Assembly (NCBI RefSeq): GCF_027596085.1
Contig: NC_072471.1
Location: 10,356,358-10,420,357 of the forward strand
DNA: 64,000 nt
Source: Anoplopoma fimbria
Taxonomy: Eukaryota > Chordata > Actinopteri > Perciformes > Anoplopomatidae
Direction of reading: 5' to 3'
The notes under the pieces were generated by a model. It was not told the DNA's origin and made no database searches. It saw only the letters and a program-made list of their open reading frames with translations. Position 1 is the stretch's first letter; each line of letters opens with the position of its first letter. The translations under genes were made by a program, and so were the position numbers. Positions 34,940-47,159 of this stretch are shown one piece after another.

Positions 34940-37286
34940 GAATGTATTTTCTCTCAAAGTCCTTTTGTATTTCATTTGTTAAGTTTTGTATATTATGAGC
35001 TTGAAAGCTTTGCACTGTGTGACTACTATTTCTTTTATGTGTGACAAAAGAAGATTAATATTTCCTGCCTGGCATTAAAATATCTCTTTTATTTCGAGTC
35101 TACTTTTTGTGCAATATCAACTTTTAGAGACAATCAGCTATGAAATCCATCCTAGTTAAACCATTAACAGATGCAGTATATTGTTTTTTTTGTTGCCTTG
35201 CTGCTCTCTTTTTATTTGCATCTAGTTGTGTCTTAAATGCACTTTCTACTCATGCAGGTGTTTTCACTTCTCACTAATTAGACCTCTGCCAAAGTTGAAG
35301 TTGGGCAGGGAATTCTATGAGGTCACCAAACTACATGAACCAATCAGATTGATTTAAGTGTGAGTTGTCCCACCCAAACAGGTGCAATAGAGAGTGAGAA
35401 AATGTCAATCAAGCGCAGTGCTGAGAGGAGGTCTAATCAGGCGGGTTCAGTGAATACACCTGTGTGGGTGGAACATTATTCTCACTTTGTGCTGGCTTTA
35501 AGTGTTCATATTGTGTTAACTCAAAAAAATAATTATAATTAATAGTATTGCATTGGATTTATTGTGGAATATTATTGTTTACTGAAGTTTAATGAAAGTT
35601 GAAATCACAAAATCAGCGATGGTGTTTTGTTCTCTTTGTGTGTAACCACAACCATTCTGTGCTGGGTCTGGCTTAGCATAACCAAAACATGTCACTCAAC
35701 AGCAGGTTAGCACAGACAGAATTATCAGCTGTTTAAAGCCCTGAGGGATGTCAGCATAATGCAGGTTCTTTCATCACGTTCTCTGCGCCAGAGTGAAAGA
35801 TTTGGATTACTGATATTGATGAGGAGCTAGCCTTGTTTGCATGAGGGAGTGTGCATATTTTTGAGAGACACAGGCGGGTTTTGCTGCAGGTTTGCGTTCT
35901 ATAAACTCCAGTTGAGTAAATATGATGTGAAAAAGACCTACATTCTAAAAAAGAGAAAAATTGAAAACTCTGAAAATTGTGAATTTACTAGTGAGGTCAA
36001 GCTACTTTACGTCACAAATCCTGTGATGCGTCACAGGTTTAGTCTATTGACATAATTCTGATCCCATGCGTTCTAATCCACGTGAAAGGTCAAATAAAGT
36101 GCCAACCGCCATGCTAGCAGTTCTGTGAGCTTAATGCTAATGACATGACAGCATATAAACTATGACAATGCTAAGATGCTGATTTTTAGCAGGTATTATG
36201 CTCAACACGTACACCATCTTAGTTTAGCCTGTTAGCATGCTAACATTTGCTAATTAGCACCAAACACAAAGTAAAGCATCTTAAAAATAATGACATTCAA
36301 TTTTAGTTTTGCTGTTGTGTAGTGGAACTACCAGACCATTGCCATCCCTAGAGCCAAGCTGCTAGCATGGCTAAAAAGCCTAGAGGCTGAATACTAGCAC
36401 ACACTACTGGAGGTTCGGGCTCTTTCTTGCTATGTGGTTATTTGTGTTTCTCATGTTGATATCTACAAAGTTATCCGACAGTTAAGGGAAGATGAGGAAC
36501 ACCACGTATCTCAGCCCATATGAGCCCTGAAGTCACATTATCTATTGCAAAAAATTCATAAACACACATTCATAAACACATCAGCACTTAACTATCTTCT
36601 TTGCTTCTCCCTTTATATTTATTTTTATCATGTTTTGGCAGTTTTAAAATCCTATGAACAACTCAAAAACAACAACAGAGAACTTGGCGACACCTCTGAT
36701 GGACATTCAGAGATCGAGATTTTTAAAAGAGATACATTATCTCTGTTTATCTTTCTCGTTATGTTCTGTTGGTCTTTTTATGGCCACGAACAAAGCCGGT
36801 CAGGCCGGGCTGACAGACTGCTACGTTGACAGGCCACAGTCTATGAGCTCACATGCTTTTTGTGGCTCTGTCTCTCAGAGCAGTGCCTCCCAAAAAAGAC
36901 GCTGCATCATGGGGCCCGTACTTTGGTACGTTCCCCCTCTGATCCCTCTCTTAAGGCCAAAACGGCAGCTGGCGAGATTAGAGAGGAGAGGAGAGGACAT
37001 CGACACACACGACACAATCACACAGCAACACGGCCGGCCAGGAGAGATCTGGTTCAGACTGGAGTGGGCACATCCAAACAGCTTCACCCGTCAAGGATCA
37101 CCTCTACCGGACCCCTTATGTTTGTGGATCTCCCGCAACCTTTCTGTGGACCTAGTATTTTGTTGGAACCTCTATCCCCATAGAACTACTTCATTTTGGG
37201 GTCCAGGCTGCAAGCAATTTTAGAACTGGTCTTTCTGTGGCAGTTTAAACTCATACTGACCAGCCTGTGTTAATCTCACTCTGGCC
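34940..37286. other. Spacer between asb15 and lmod2, with repeat and lmod2 upstream region
   Basis: An ATTAAA at 35074-35079 may end asb15. A dispersed repeat occupies about 36108-36400. A consensus MEF2 site (TTAAAAATAA) is at 36281-36290. The last ~500 bp before the lmod2 ATG are less AT-rich and probably hold its 5' UTR. No further gene was recognised. Confidence 0.4.
36108..36400 (+). repeat. Dispersed 'catgctagcag' repeat, copy 2
   Basis: A longer copy of the element at 26590-26720. It contains GTTAGCATGCTAAC (36231-36244), 'atttgctaattagcac' and 'tagagccaagctgctagcat', a repeat widespread in percomorph genomes. The MEF2-like site at 36281 lies inside it. Confidence 0.5.
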
Positions 37287-40200
37287 ATGAGCTGTTTTGG
37301 GTACCGCCGAGAGTTGAGTAAGTACGAAGATGTCGACGAGGACGAGCTCTTGGCTTCCCTCAGCCCTGAAGAGCTGGCAGAGCTGGAAAAGGAGCTGGCG
37401 GATATTGATCCTGACGCCAACGTGCCCATAGGACTCCGACAGAGAGATCAGACGGACAAGACCCCAACGGGCACCTTCAGCAGAGAGGCCCTCATGAAGT
37501 ATTGGGAAAACGAGACACAAAGACTGCTGGAGGATGAGATATGTGGGGGAAGCCCTAAACCGGTCAGTAATAATATTTAATTAGATTTACTTGGCATTTG
37601 TATAGTGTGCCAGCTTGTTTGAAGTTGTATCAGATCGAACTCAAAACAGAACACTTAAAAAGTTAAAAGTCATGTGAAGTACTATAAGGAAAATCATTAC
37701 AAATCACTCCTTTTACCAAAGTTGACTTATAACCATTTGCGTTAATTAGCGTCACAATATAGCTTTTAAGAACACAAATATTCATAATTACAGCATTGCA
37801 TTTCAAACACTGAATAATTTTTATCAAAATACAGGATGAAGAACAAGAGGAGGAGTGTGTGACAGAAGAAGACAGCGGAGCAGAGGATGAAAAAGATGTT
37901 GAAAATGAGAAAGAACAGAATAAGCGTGAAGCGCTGAAGGAGACAGAAGAAGAGGAAGATGACGATGAAGAAGAAGAAGAAGAAGAGGAGAGTGAGGAAG
38001 AGGAGGAAGCTGTAACAGAGGAGGAGGAAGATGATGATGATGAGGAGGATGAGGAGGAGGAGGAGGTGGAGGAGGAACAAGATAATAAATTAAAACAAGA
38101 GCCCCCAAAGGAGTCTGGGGCGCAGTCATGGGCCGACACCCGGATGCTACTGAAGCCGCAGAGGGTGGAGCCTATGAGACTGACTCCTCCCCCTCCACCT
38201 GCCGACCCGAATGCGACAGGTAACCCAACCGTTGTCGACGAAGCTCTCCAACTGGCTCTTAGCAACGACCCTGAGCTCACGGAGGTCAACCTCAACAACA
38301 TTGACGATATCTCACAGGTACGAAAGCAGACACATGGTTTCAAAGGTTCGTTTACATCAGAGTTCCTCGGTTTCGTCAAAAACGACTTTTGAAGTGTGAC
38401 TTTCAGCTCTTTACTGTTGAGTAACTTTTGATTGTTTGCCAGCTTATTTTTGGAACCATACATCACCATGTTAGGGGGGTGCATAGTTATATATATTTGG
38501 CACAACCCCTTCTTACAACTGGTAAAATTAACAGCATTGCCCAATATGTGCTGGTGGTGGTGGTGTCAAGTGAAAAGACTATAGAATGATATTCTTTCAT
38601 GCTGAGAATATTATAATCTACTTTTTAGGAAACCCTCATTCGATTTGCTGAAGCACTGAGGTCCAACACACACGTGAGGGTCTTTAGCGTCGCAAACACC
38701 CGAGCCGACGACCCTGTGGCTCTGGCCATCGCTAAGATGCTGAGGGAAAACTCGTCCATCATCAGTCTGAATATAGAGTCCAACTATGTGAGTGGAAAGG
38801 GCGTGATGGCGATGGTTCAAGCACTTCCTGGAAACAACACCCTGACTGAGCTGCGCTTCCACAATCAGAGACACATGTGTGGAGCACAGGTGAGTTCTCC
38901 TTTCTCACTTCCTATTTTGTCTCAATGAAACAGATCTTCACATTGCAGTTCTTCTTGTCTATACCTGCATGTGCATGGTGTAACAAGGTCTCCCTTCCTC
39001 CCCTCAGGTAGAGATGGAGATGGTGAAGATACTGAGGGAAAACAACACCTTGATCAAGCTGGGCTACCAGTTCAACCTGCCTGGTCCCAGGATGAGCATG
39101 ACGGGAATCCTCACCAGGAACCAGGACCGTCAGAGACAGAGACGGTTGCAAGAGCAGAGACAGCAGCAGGGCCAACAGGGGGCGCCAGAGGGGGCTGTTA
39201 ACCCCAGAACCACTGCACTGGTATGTAAATTGCACCACTATGGGACATTTCTAATTAAACAGTGTTTTTTTTCTGTTAGTCTGGCCCAAAGTCCGACAAT
39301 TCTTTTTTGTTCTTCGTTACTGTTTTCAAAGTACCCATCTCTGTGACAAACAGTGACAAGAACGTCAGCTAACCAGCTATATGATAATAAAATGCAACTT
39401 TGACAAAATCAGCTGCTTCAACAGCCTTTTTACGTTTGCCTATAACATTTCAAATGCATTCAAGGTTTGGACATTGACGTTTCAGCTGCTTTCACATGTC
39501 TAATACTTCCAATGACACCTCAGTACTTTTAAACTATTGTACTTCAACTGACGCTGCACACTTCAAACTTCAACTGAAGTGCTTTGAATTATAAGTGTTT
39601 ACACCTGCAACCTCCAAGCACACCAGCCGTTAATAGTTCTCAATGCATTTGTAATAAACCATTTTGCTCTCTGTCTCTAGAAAGGAACTCCTCGTTCATC
39701 ACCTTACAGCTCACCCAGAGCCTCTCCATGGTCCTCGCCCAAACTCCCCAGGAGCGACCTGGCTAAAAAACAGACTCCTCCTGCTCCACCCCCTCCTCCC
39801 CCTCCGCCGCCTCCTCCTCCCCCGCCTCCTCCACCACCGCCTCCCCAGCAGCGGGAGAAGAAGAAGCCCACCAGGATGATCGCGGAGGTCATCAGGGCGC
39901 ACGAGGCGGGCAGCAAAAAGGTGAGGAAGACCAAAGGTAAGAAGGGCAAGAAGGGGAAGGAGTCGGGGAAGGAGGAGACGAGCAGCATCCTGAAGGAGCT
40001 CAAGAACGCGCTGAGGCCCGTGTCGGGGGAGAGGAGAGGGGAGGAGGGCAGCAGGCCGTCCACGCCACTGAGGTCGGCCCACGACCAGCTGATGGACTCC
40101 ATTCGCAACAGCGGCACCCGCAGCCTGAAAAAGGTGAGTTTGAGGATTTGTGCAGCAACAGGGATGTTTAAAGGAGGTTTGTTATCTGATGGTCAAAATA

Positions 40201-41746
40201 GGCTGTTCTGTGTTATCCCCTAAATACTGTAATGGATTGAAGCTGGGTTATTTAGAAATGTATTGAGTGGCAAAACAACATTCATCCTCCACAAGCAGTA
40301 GAGCAATGGACTTATGCAAAACTGCATTAAGTGCCTCTACAGGCAAACTGAACAAGTAGGAGGTCGGATTTAGATGAGGATGACACAGAGTCAGTGGTGT
40401 CTGAGTCATGCTATGTTCTGTCTCTATACAGGGGAAGGCAGGCAAAACCACCGGCCAGTACTGTGGTATGATCACAATGATTTTACAGCCAGAGAGAGAG
40501 AGAGAGAGAGAGAGAGATACAGAAAAGCCAATATACAGCCAATAATAATGTCAGCCAAGCCTTTCATGTGTTCTTATCCTGAAGATGAAGATAAGATGAT
40601 TCAAAGAAAGAAAAAGGATTTTAAACAAAGAAAATGAGACAAAGAAATATAGAACATTCTGGTTTATCTCGTAATTTTCTTTAAGCAGTATATGTTTTTA
40701 TTTTATATGAGAGTGAACTATTTGCTTGGCTGAAGTTTTAGCGCAGCATGTTACATTGTTAGAGTGGAAAATCAGCTCTGCCCTCAGATGGCGGGGTCTC
40801 CTAGCCGTGAAATTCCTGCCACTTAGTGAAGGTATTTATAGGAACTGTGCAGTGGAGCTTTTGATAAAGACAGATATGACACGTCGTTACCACAGCACTC
40901 ACACGGCAACAACACACGTCCAACAAAGCCCACTAAGAAATCCGTTGACGCCACGCAGATATTTGATGCAATGTCCACGTTAGGGAAGCATCAAGAAACA
41001 TTATATTCAAAAATATAATATTTATATATTATATACATTCATTTACATACTGAAACCATTATTTTTCAAACATCATCATCTGAAAAGCCAACAATGACTA
41101 AAGTGTGCACGACCAGCAGTGGGTTAGCTCAGCATAGCATAAAGATTGGAAACGGGAGGAAACAGCTAGTCTGGCTCCGCCCCAAAGGTAACAAAATCCA
41201 TCTACCAATCACAAATGAACATATATCTATTAAAACTACAACCTCTTAGTTTTACACTTTGGCATGTGTGCAGATTAAACAACAATATTTGTTTCTGGTC
41301 TTTATGTTAAACTAAGCTAAACTAAGCTAAGTTAAATTAACCGTTTGCTGGCTACAGCATCATATCGTGGTCATGTCATTCTTCTCTTCTCAGTCTTGTA
41401 TTTTTTAACAAGTAAAACAATCTCTGAAATAATGTTGCAACATGAAAGTAGTCTAGCGAGGCTGTACACTGCCAACAACCAGAAAGATGAGTAACTATGA
41501 ATGAGCTTCACCTCTTATTATGAAACTAGGCCATTTCATGGGAAATGTGGTTTGTAGACTACATTCTTGTAGCCATGGCTCAGAGCTCATAACTTGACCA
41601 ACGCCTTATATCCATTCCTGTCATTCCAATCTTTGCTGTCACCATCACATCCCTTAAAACGCATTTCTGCCTTTTTGAATACATGTATTTGAAACTGACA
41701 TAGCAGTGTCATTTTCCAGGTGGAGGTCCCGTTACATCTACGATAA
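37287..41746 (+). CDS. lmod2: Leiomodin-2, muscle actin-filament nucleator
   Basis: Tropomodulin-family protein that nucleates and lengthens thin filaments in cardiac and skeletal sarcomeres. Exons: 37287-37562, 37835-38317, 38629-38889, 39008-39220, 39681-40133, 41720-41746. They total 1713 nt, giving 570 aa (human about 547). Domains in order: tropomyosin/actin-binding N-terminus ([20 protein letters not shown]), a long Glu/Asp tract (about residues 95-175), leucine-rich repeat domain ([41 protein letters not shown]), a basic coiled segment, a polyproline run of about 20 residues, a Lys-rich stretch and a C-terminal WH2 motif ([11 protein letters not shown]...SLKKVEVP). The ATG follows an upstream region with no other in-frame start. 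Mammalian lmod2 has three exons. Three extra introns here (at 38318, 38890 and 39221) divide the LRR and following region. Confidence 0.93.
40491..40517. repeat. (AG)n microsatellite
   Basis: Perfect AG run of about 13 units in the last lmod2 intron. Confidence 0.85.
41115..41365 (+). repeat. Dispersed percomorph-type repeat
   Basis: Contains 'gattggaaacgggaggaaac', 'agctagtctggctccgcccc' and 'aaaggtaacaaaatccatct', a repeat widely seen in percomorph fishes. It also has tandem 'aactaagct' units. In the last lmod2 intron. Confidence 0.55.
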
Positions 41747-42170
41747 TTAAAGCGAATGAGGTCTACTCCTTGTCATGGAAATTGGAGAGTCTGCATAATC
41801 ATGAAGTTGGAGTGATGAAAGCACAAGATGAGAACATGTTGGGATTGCTGAGAAGCCAAAAACTGAATTCTGACTCATGAAAAAGAAAATTTACTGGAAA
41901 TTTGCACTGCAGTAATAGCTTTACAAGTCGCTTTTTTTAAAAAGTATTTAAGCATAATTGGTAATGGTATTTGTATATTCAGTTTGCAAGTAGTTGACTG
42001 AACTGTTTACTGATACGTTTTTTTAATTCATTGTTTTCTTGTAAAATTGTAAATATGACCTGTTGTTGGTTGAATTATGTGTTCATTTCTAAATATAGCC
42101 TTTTGGTGATTACAAAAATCGTCCGTGTATGTGGACTGTTTTCTTTTTCTTTGGTTTCTGGATGAGTTTC

Positions 42171-42209
<39 letters not shown>

Positions 42210-44681
42210 TCACACTGTTATGCAGCAGTGTATTTATCAGTGAGTCATCTTACTGGTCAAGTGCCACTGATGCATATTCCCACTCACAATACACCCACCC
42301 GAGTCAGCACATATTAGAGCAGGGCTTCATCGAACTTTGTTTGAACAATTAACAATGCATGACAAGTGAAGGGAAGGAATAGACACCCACTACTAGTTCC
42401 ACTGACATCACAGAGGAGACATCATCTTTAAACAAAAATCAAAAGATCCAATAAGAAGCTGCTAATAGGAAATTCCACAATGCCTTTAAACAACAGGTAG
42501 AGGTGCTGGTGGAATTTCATAGATGGACAAGACCTAAGAAACAAAGAATTTAGCCAATAAAGGGATTGGGATGCTATGTCAAGAGAGACACATTGAAATG
42601 ATCGAAAGGGAAGTAGAGACCGGGTGGGGGGGAGATGACGAATCAAACAGAGAGAGAGGTGACAGACTGTGAAGGAGAAAGCATGGGTGACAGATGAGAG
42701 AGTTACAGGAAGAGACAGGGATGTGAGCTATCACCATCCTAATCCCGGTCCTGCATTTGTTTATGTGTCTTGGAAACAAAAGACAACACAGTCAGGGGCT
42801 CAAGGGTGGCAACAAAGAGAAGACTACTAATTACATTATTTCAAACCATTTCCAGACCTTTTTTAGAGTGATCTCCCACTTCAAAGGCATTCCATTAATC
42901 TTAGCTTTGAGCATAAACAAATGCAGTGTGGTATGGGTAGGAAAATGGTGGGCAATACTGACGAGGATATGAGATGGTATATTGCTTGATAAATGAGTAT
43001 TTAGAAGAAGATCCAACCTTAAACAAGGCAGAGTTTAGTTAAGCTCCGTATGCAGCGCACACTCCCCACGACGAAAAGCAGCCCGTTTAATGGCCTGGCC
43101 AAGTAAAGCAGCTCGGTATGCACAATGCATTCCTTAGACTAAGTGTCCTAAGAATAAAGCTTCCTCTACTCAAGCACAGCACTTTGTCATATCTGTCAAA
43201 CTCAATAGGTGATCCTTCCATAAAATCCTTCCAGAAAATGGAGGGACTTCCTGCTCGTAAATGGGGTCTCTGCATTAAAGATTATTTTCAGGATGGACAG
43301 AGGTTTTCAAGCACCATGGGGAATGGAAAAATCTGTAAACCACAGGCAAACTGATGCAAGTTAACATGAATTCCTCTAACACGGACCTACAAAAAAACCT
43401 AAAGCATCTCACAGTCACAGCACTCACGCCCTTTGACCTTTGCATTCCTCCCCAATGGATACATGCAGTGTTGCAGATTTACAAACTATTCCAGTGTGCT
43501 ATTTTTAAGATGAACATCTTATCCTTTAAATCGTAAAAATGCCAATCTAGCTTCAAGTTTCACCAATAATTGACCAAATATTATATTTAGTTTAAGGACA
43601 CCTGGCTGAATTTGAACATCAACAATCATTTTTTGTAAAATGTATACAATTATTTATGCTGTTAATATCGAGCAGACATTTAGAGTCCGAAAGAAGGAAT
43701 TTAGCATTACAGGTGATGTAGTATTAGCATTACAATTGCGCCTAAAAAAGTTTCATTATGCCAAAAAGTAAACAATGAGTGTAAGGATTGTCAGTCAATA
43801 GACAAATAGCGCTCCATTGCTTCTATTAATGCCTTTGTTTAGGTGCATGCGTGTAATGTTTGTGTTGGCCGGGATCTCCATGGAAGCAAGCTGCCACACA
43901 AGTGGAAAGTGTCATACCTGCTCTAATCCCTCTCATAAAAGTGTGGTGTCTGCTGATGTGGACCATCCACTAAAAATAAATGGTGGGGACATAGAATTGT
44001 TCTGGTTATTATTGTGATGGTCACACTAAATAAAGGGGTCAATTATTGTTGTGGATTCTAAAGGGATTGGTGAAAGGGCAATTTTAGTTCCTCACTTTTT
44101 CCTAGAGGATGGACTCAATTTATCTTGGGTCTACACATATATACATATATATATCTATATATATCTATATATATATATATATACACATAATGTGTACTTT
44201 TTGAGCTGGTCGAACTTGTGCTTTGTCCGAACTCACCCAGTATTTCTTTTCTACCTGGCTCAGTCTGCGAAATGATAGCAGTAAAGGGTGTGATAATCCT
44301 CCGCTTAGCTGTTCCCAGATCTGTCCAACTTCCTGCCTGGCTGTCTATTGCAGGTGATGAGGCCTGTATTCATCACAACTCACACACAAACACACACATA
44401 TGGACAAACAGATGCACATACTAAAATTAGAAACCTGACAGACACGATCATGCTCTCTTACACAAGTGATGCTAAGTCCGTACACATTAAGTATTAGAAT
44501 CACAGTCTCTTTTTTTCCTTAAAAATTCAAATTTGCAAACTTAGATCACCTTTAACCAGAAAAAGTTTCACTTCTAACTAAGTCAACAAATACAAACAAA
44601 AGCTTTGGGAAGAAAAATCCATTAAAAGCAGGCTGTAAATGTAAAAGAAGCCCAAACACCAAAATATGTAAATATCAACCT
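41747..44681. other. Spacer between convergent lmod2 and wasl
   Basis: Holds the lmod2 3' UTR, whose end is not clear, an uninterrupted (A)30 at 42177-42206, and an AT dinucleotide array at about 44132-44190. No additional exons or RNA genes were seen. Confidence 0.4.
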
Positions 44682-47159
44682 TTTATTGGAGTGTACAATG
44701 TAAGAGTTCATTATTTGCCAAGCCTCATTGAGAAGGCTTGGCGTCCTTATATACCGAGTCACCTACAGAAGCTAGCATCAGCGAAAACATGGCAAGGTTT
44801 CCCCCAAAAAGTATCTTGCCAATTGACAGAAGAGGTCAGTTCTTACATCAAACAAGTGGCAATTTGTCTCTAAAAGACAGAATTTAAAGAGGGCACCAAC
44901 ATTTCTCTGCTTTAAACCGGCAAACAGTGGAAATAAACAAAAAAAAACCCAACTCATTTTGACATGTCATTATTTTTTTGGGATATTTGTTACGTGACTT
45001 TTCTCTATTAGCTCTCCTAAACGCCACAACAAGATAGCAATATTAGCATGTCACTAGTTAGCCTGTTTGAAATGTTAACATGACAGCCGTAGAGAAAACC
45101 TTTATATTTGAAGCTTAAAGGAAAAAGGGGGTTAGCATTTAACCAGCTCTGGCGCCCTTCAATACAAAGATTTAGGAGGAGGAATTAGCACATTCTTCCC
45201 CTTACACATTTAAAGTTGAATTCATTATCAACAAAATGCACTTTTGCTAAATTCAATACACTCAGGGGTTTTGCTGCCGCAGCCGTTTTTGGCCTGGTAT
45301 GACCAGTTAGCATATGCTGGCTAATGTTAGCTAAACCTTAGATAGATATTGCTTAACGACACAAATCATTTTTCTCCATTTGTGCCACTGTTATAGTATG
45401 GTTATAGCATTTCGCATTTTTCCACAATTGTCACTTGTGGCTGCAGTAGCTGCTGTTTAACAAGTTACAGTCTAACATGTTACAGTCGTTAACGGCTTTA
45501 AAGAGAGACACATATGTCCTCACGTTTGTTAGCGAGCAATCCATAAGTACAGAGTCCCCACTTTAGGCAATAATGCTGAAATAACAGTTACAAATAGGTC
45601 ACTTTTACTTTCTTTTGAGTCAGACTGGATGGGTTTTATCAAACCGGGACAAGTCACGCCATTGCAGTTGTCTTTTTCACAAAAAAAAAGCAGATTTTAA
45701 AATTGGCATTTAAAGTTTTGCCCTGTGTGAAAAATCCACCTTTAAATATAAGACATCTGACCATTTGGTCTTTGTAGAGCATAATTGACCACCGAGTTAT
45801 ATTCCTATATAACACCTCATGATTTACTAGTTAGTCAAGACAATGTGAATACTTGTTTGAATGATGCCATGAATCTAGTGTTTCTCCCTAAACTGTGTCA
45901 GCACTTAGTGTCTACAAGAGGAAAAATACTATTTCTTGTCCCCACTGTTTCTGTACAGTAACTTAGCATATGGACCCATTATAAGCATCAGGTGTGTAAA
46001 ACCTAACATGTCTTTATTAAGTTTAACATTATGAATGACCTGATTCAAACAGACATAAGAATACTCTGCTTGATTTTGTAATAACATTTTTTTGAAAAAG
46101 AAAAAAATGAAAGAAAAAGCACAATTTCAACTGAATCTTGAGTGAAACAGTGAAAAAAAAAATAAAGTAAAGAAAATAAATCACAATAGATAGCCAGCCA
46201 TAAAACTGTGGGCTACCTCCTTGTGTTTACTTTATGTAGTGTGGTGGGTTAACGGTTAAAAATGCTTTATGTCCAAGTGCCTCGTTACTTAAAGCATAGG
46301 TTTGTTCCATAATGATACAGACCTGAAAATGTCCTGTATTCATGCAACGAGTCTCCTCTTTCAATCTGTGCAAAAATATAACAAGACTCAAACTCTGGAG
46401 CAAATTTACAGTCGACAGCAAATTAAGCTAAATATTCCAAAAGAGTATTTTCTATTTTTTCATCTTAGTTTTAAGAAAATATGAGTGCTAAACTAGGTTC
46501 ATTTGAATAAGTAAAAATAAACTAGAGAGCAATAGGGTATGAAAATAGTTCTTTTTTTTTTTTTTTTTTTACTCCGGATAAAGAGAACACGATTGATGAA
46601 GGATTTGTGGCGACTAAGCCCTCCCTTCAATCACTGACCAAAAAGAATAAAAAACAAAAAACATTCAACTCTAAGGTTCAAGAGATAACTTGATGAAAAA
46701 TTGCACGTGTTGATCTGGGGAATGGGAACATTGGAGAGTGACAGGGATGGAGCATGAGTGATGGGAGGGCGTATATATGAAAGATGGCTGAGTAACAGAT
46801 GGAGGTCAACTGGGGAATGTGGGAGGAGGTGAAAGAGATGCATTAAAATGAGACATATTCCTATCAAGAGACGAGATGGAGGCGACAGAGTAGAGACAGA
46901 CATGACGTGGATAAAGAAAGAGCCTAAGATATGAGAATGACAAACATTTACAGATTAAATGAGGTATTGCACAGATTAATAAAAAAAAAAAAAGCATAAA
47001 GGCAACAAAAATATACAGCAAATTGATAGAACATTTACATTTAGAATTTTGAATTTAAAGATTTCTTTTTAGAAAGACGAGAGCTATTTTAGTGTCATAA
47101 TCATCCACGGGTTGGAGAGGGGAGACAAAAAAAGAAAGAAAAAAAAAAAAAATTGGTCG
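44682..47159 (-). other. Probable 3' UTR of wasl with poly(A) signal
   Basis: A minus-strand AATAAA at 44682-44687 lies about 2.5 kb past the wasl stop, a plausible 3' UTR length for this gene. The stretch is AT-rich with several homopolymer runs (e.g. T19 at about 46552) and no coding signal. The boundary is inferred. Confidence 0.35.

Noticed and set aside
36654..37223. Plus-strand 189-codon open frame before lmod2
   Set aside because: Ends before the lmod2 ATG in another frame, has no family resemblance, and probably overlaps lmod2 5' UTR.
37663..38544. Minus-strand poly-Ser open frame
   Set aside because: Antisense of the Glu/Asp tract of lmod2, a composition effect.
44132..44190. AT-rich array as a possible replication or matrix-attachment site
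   Set aside because: Explained as a simple (AT)n/(ATCT)n microsatellite. No other supporting feature.
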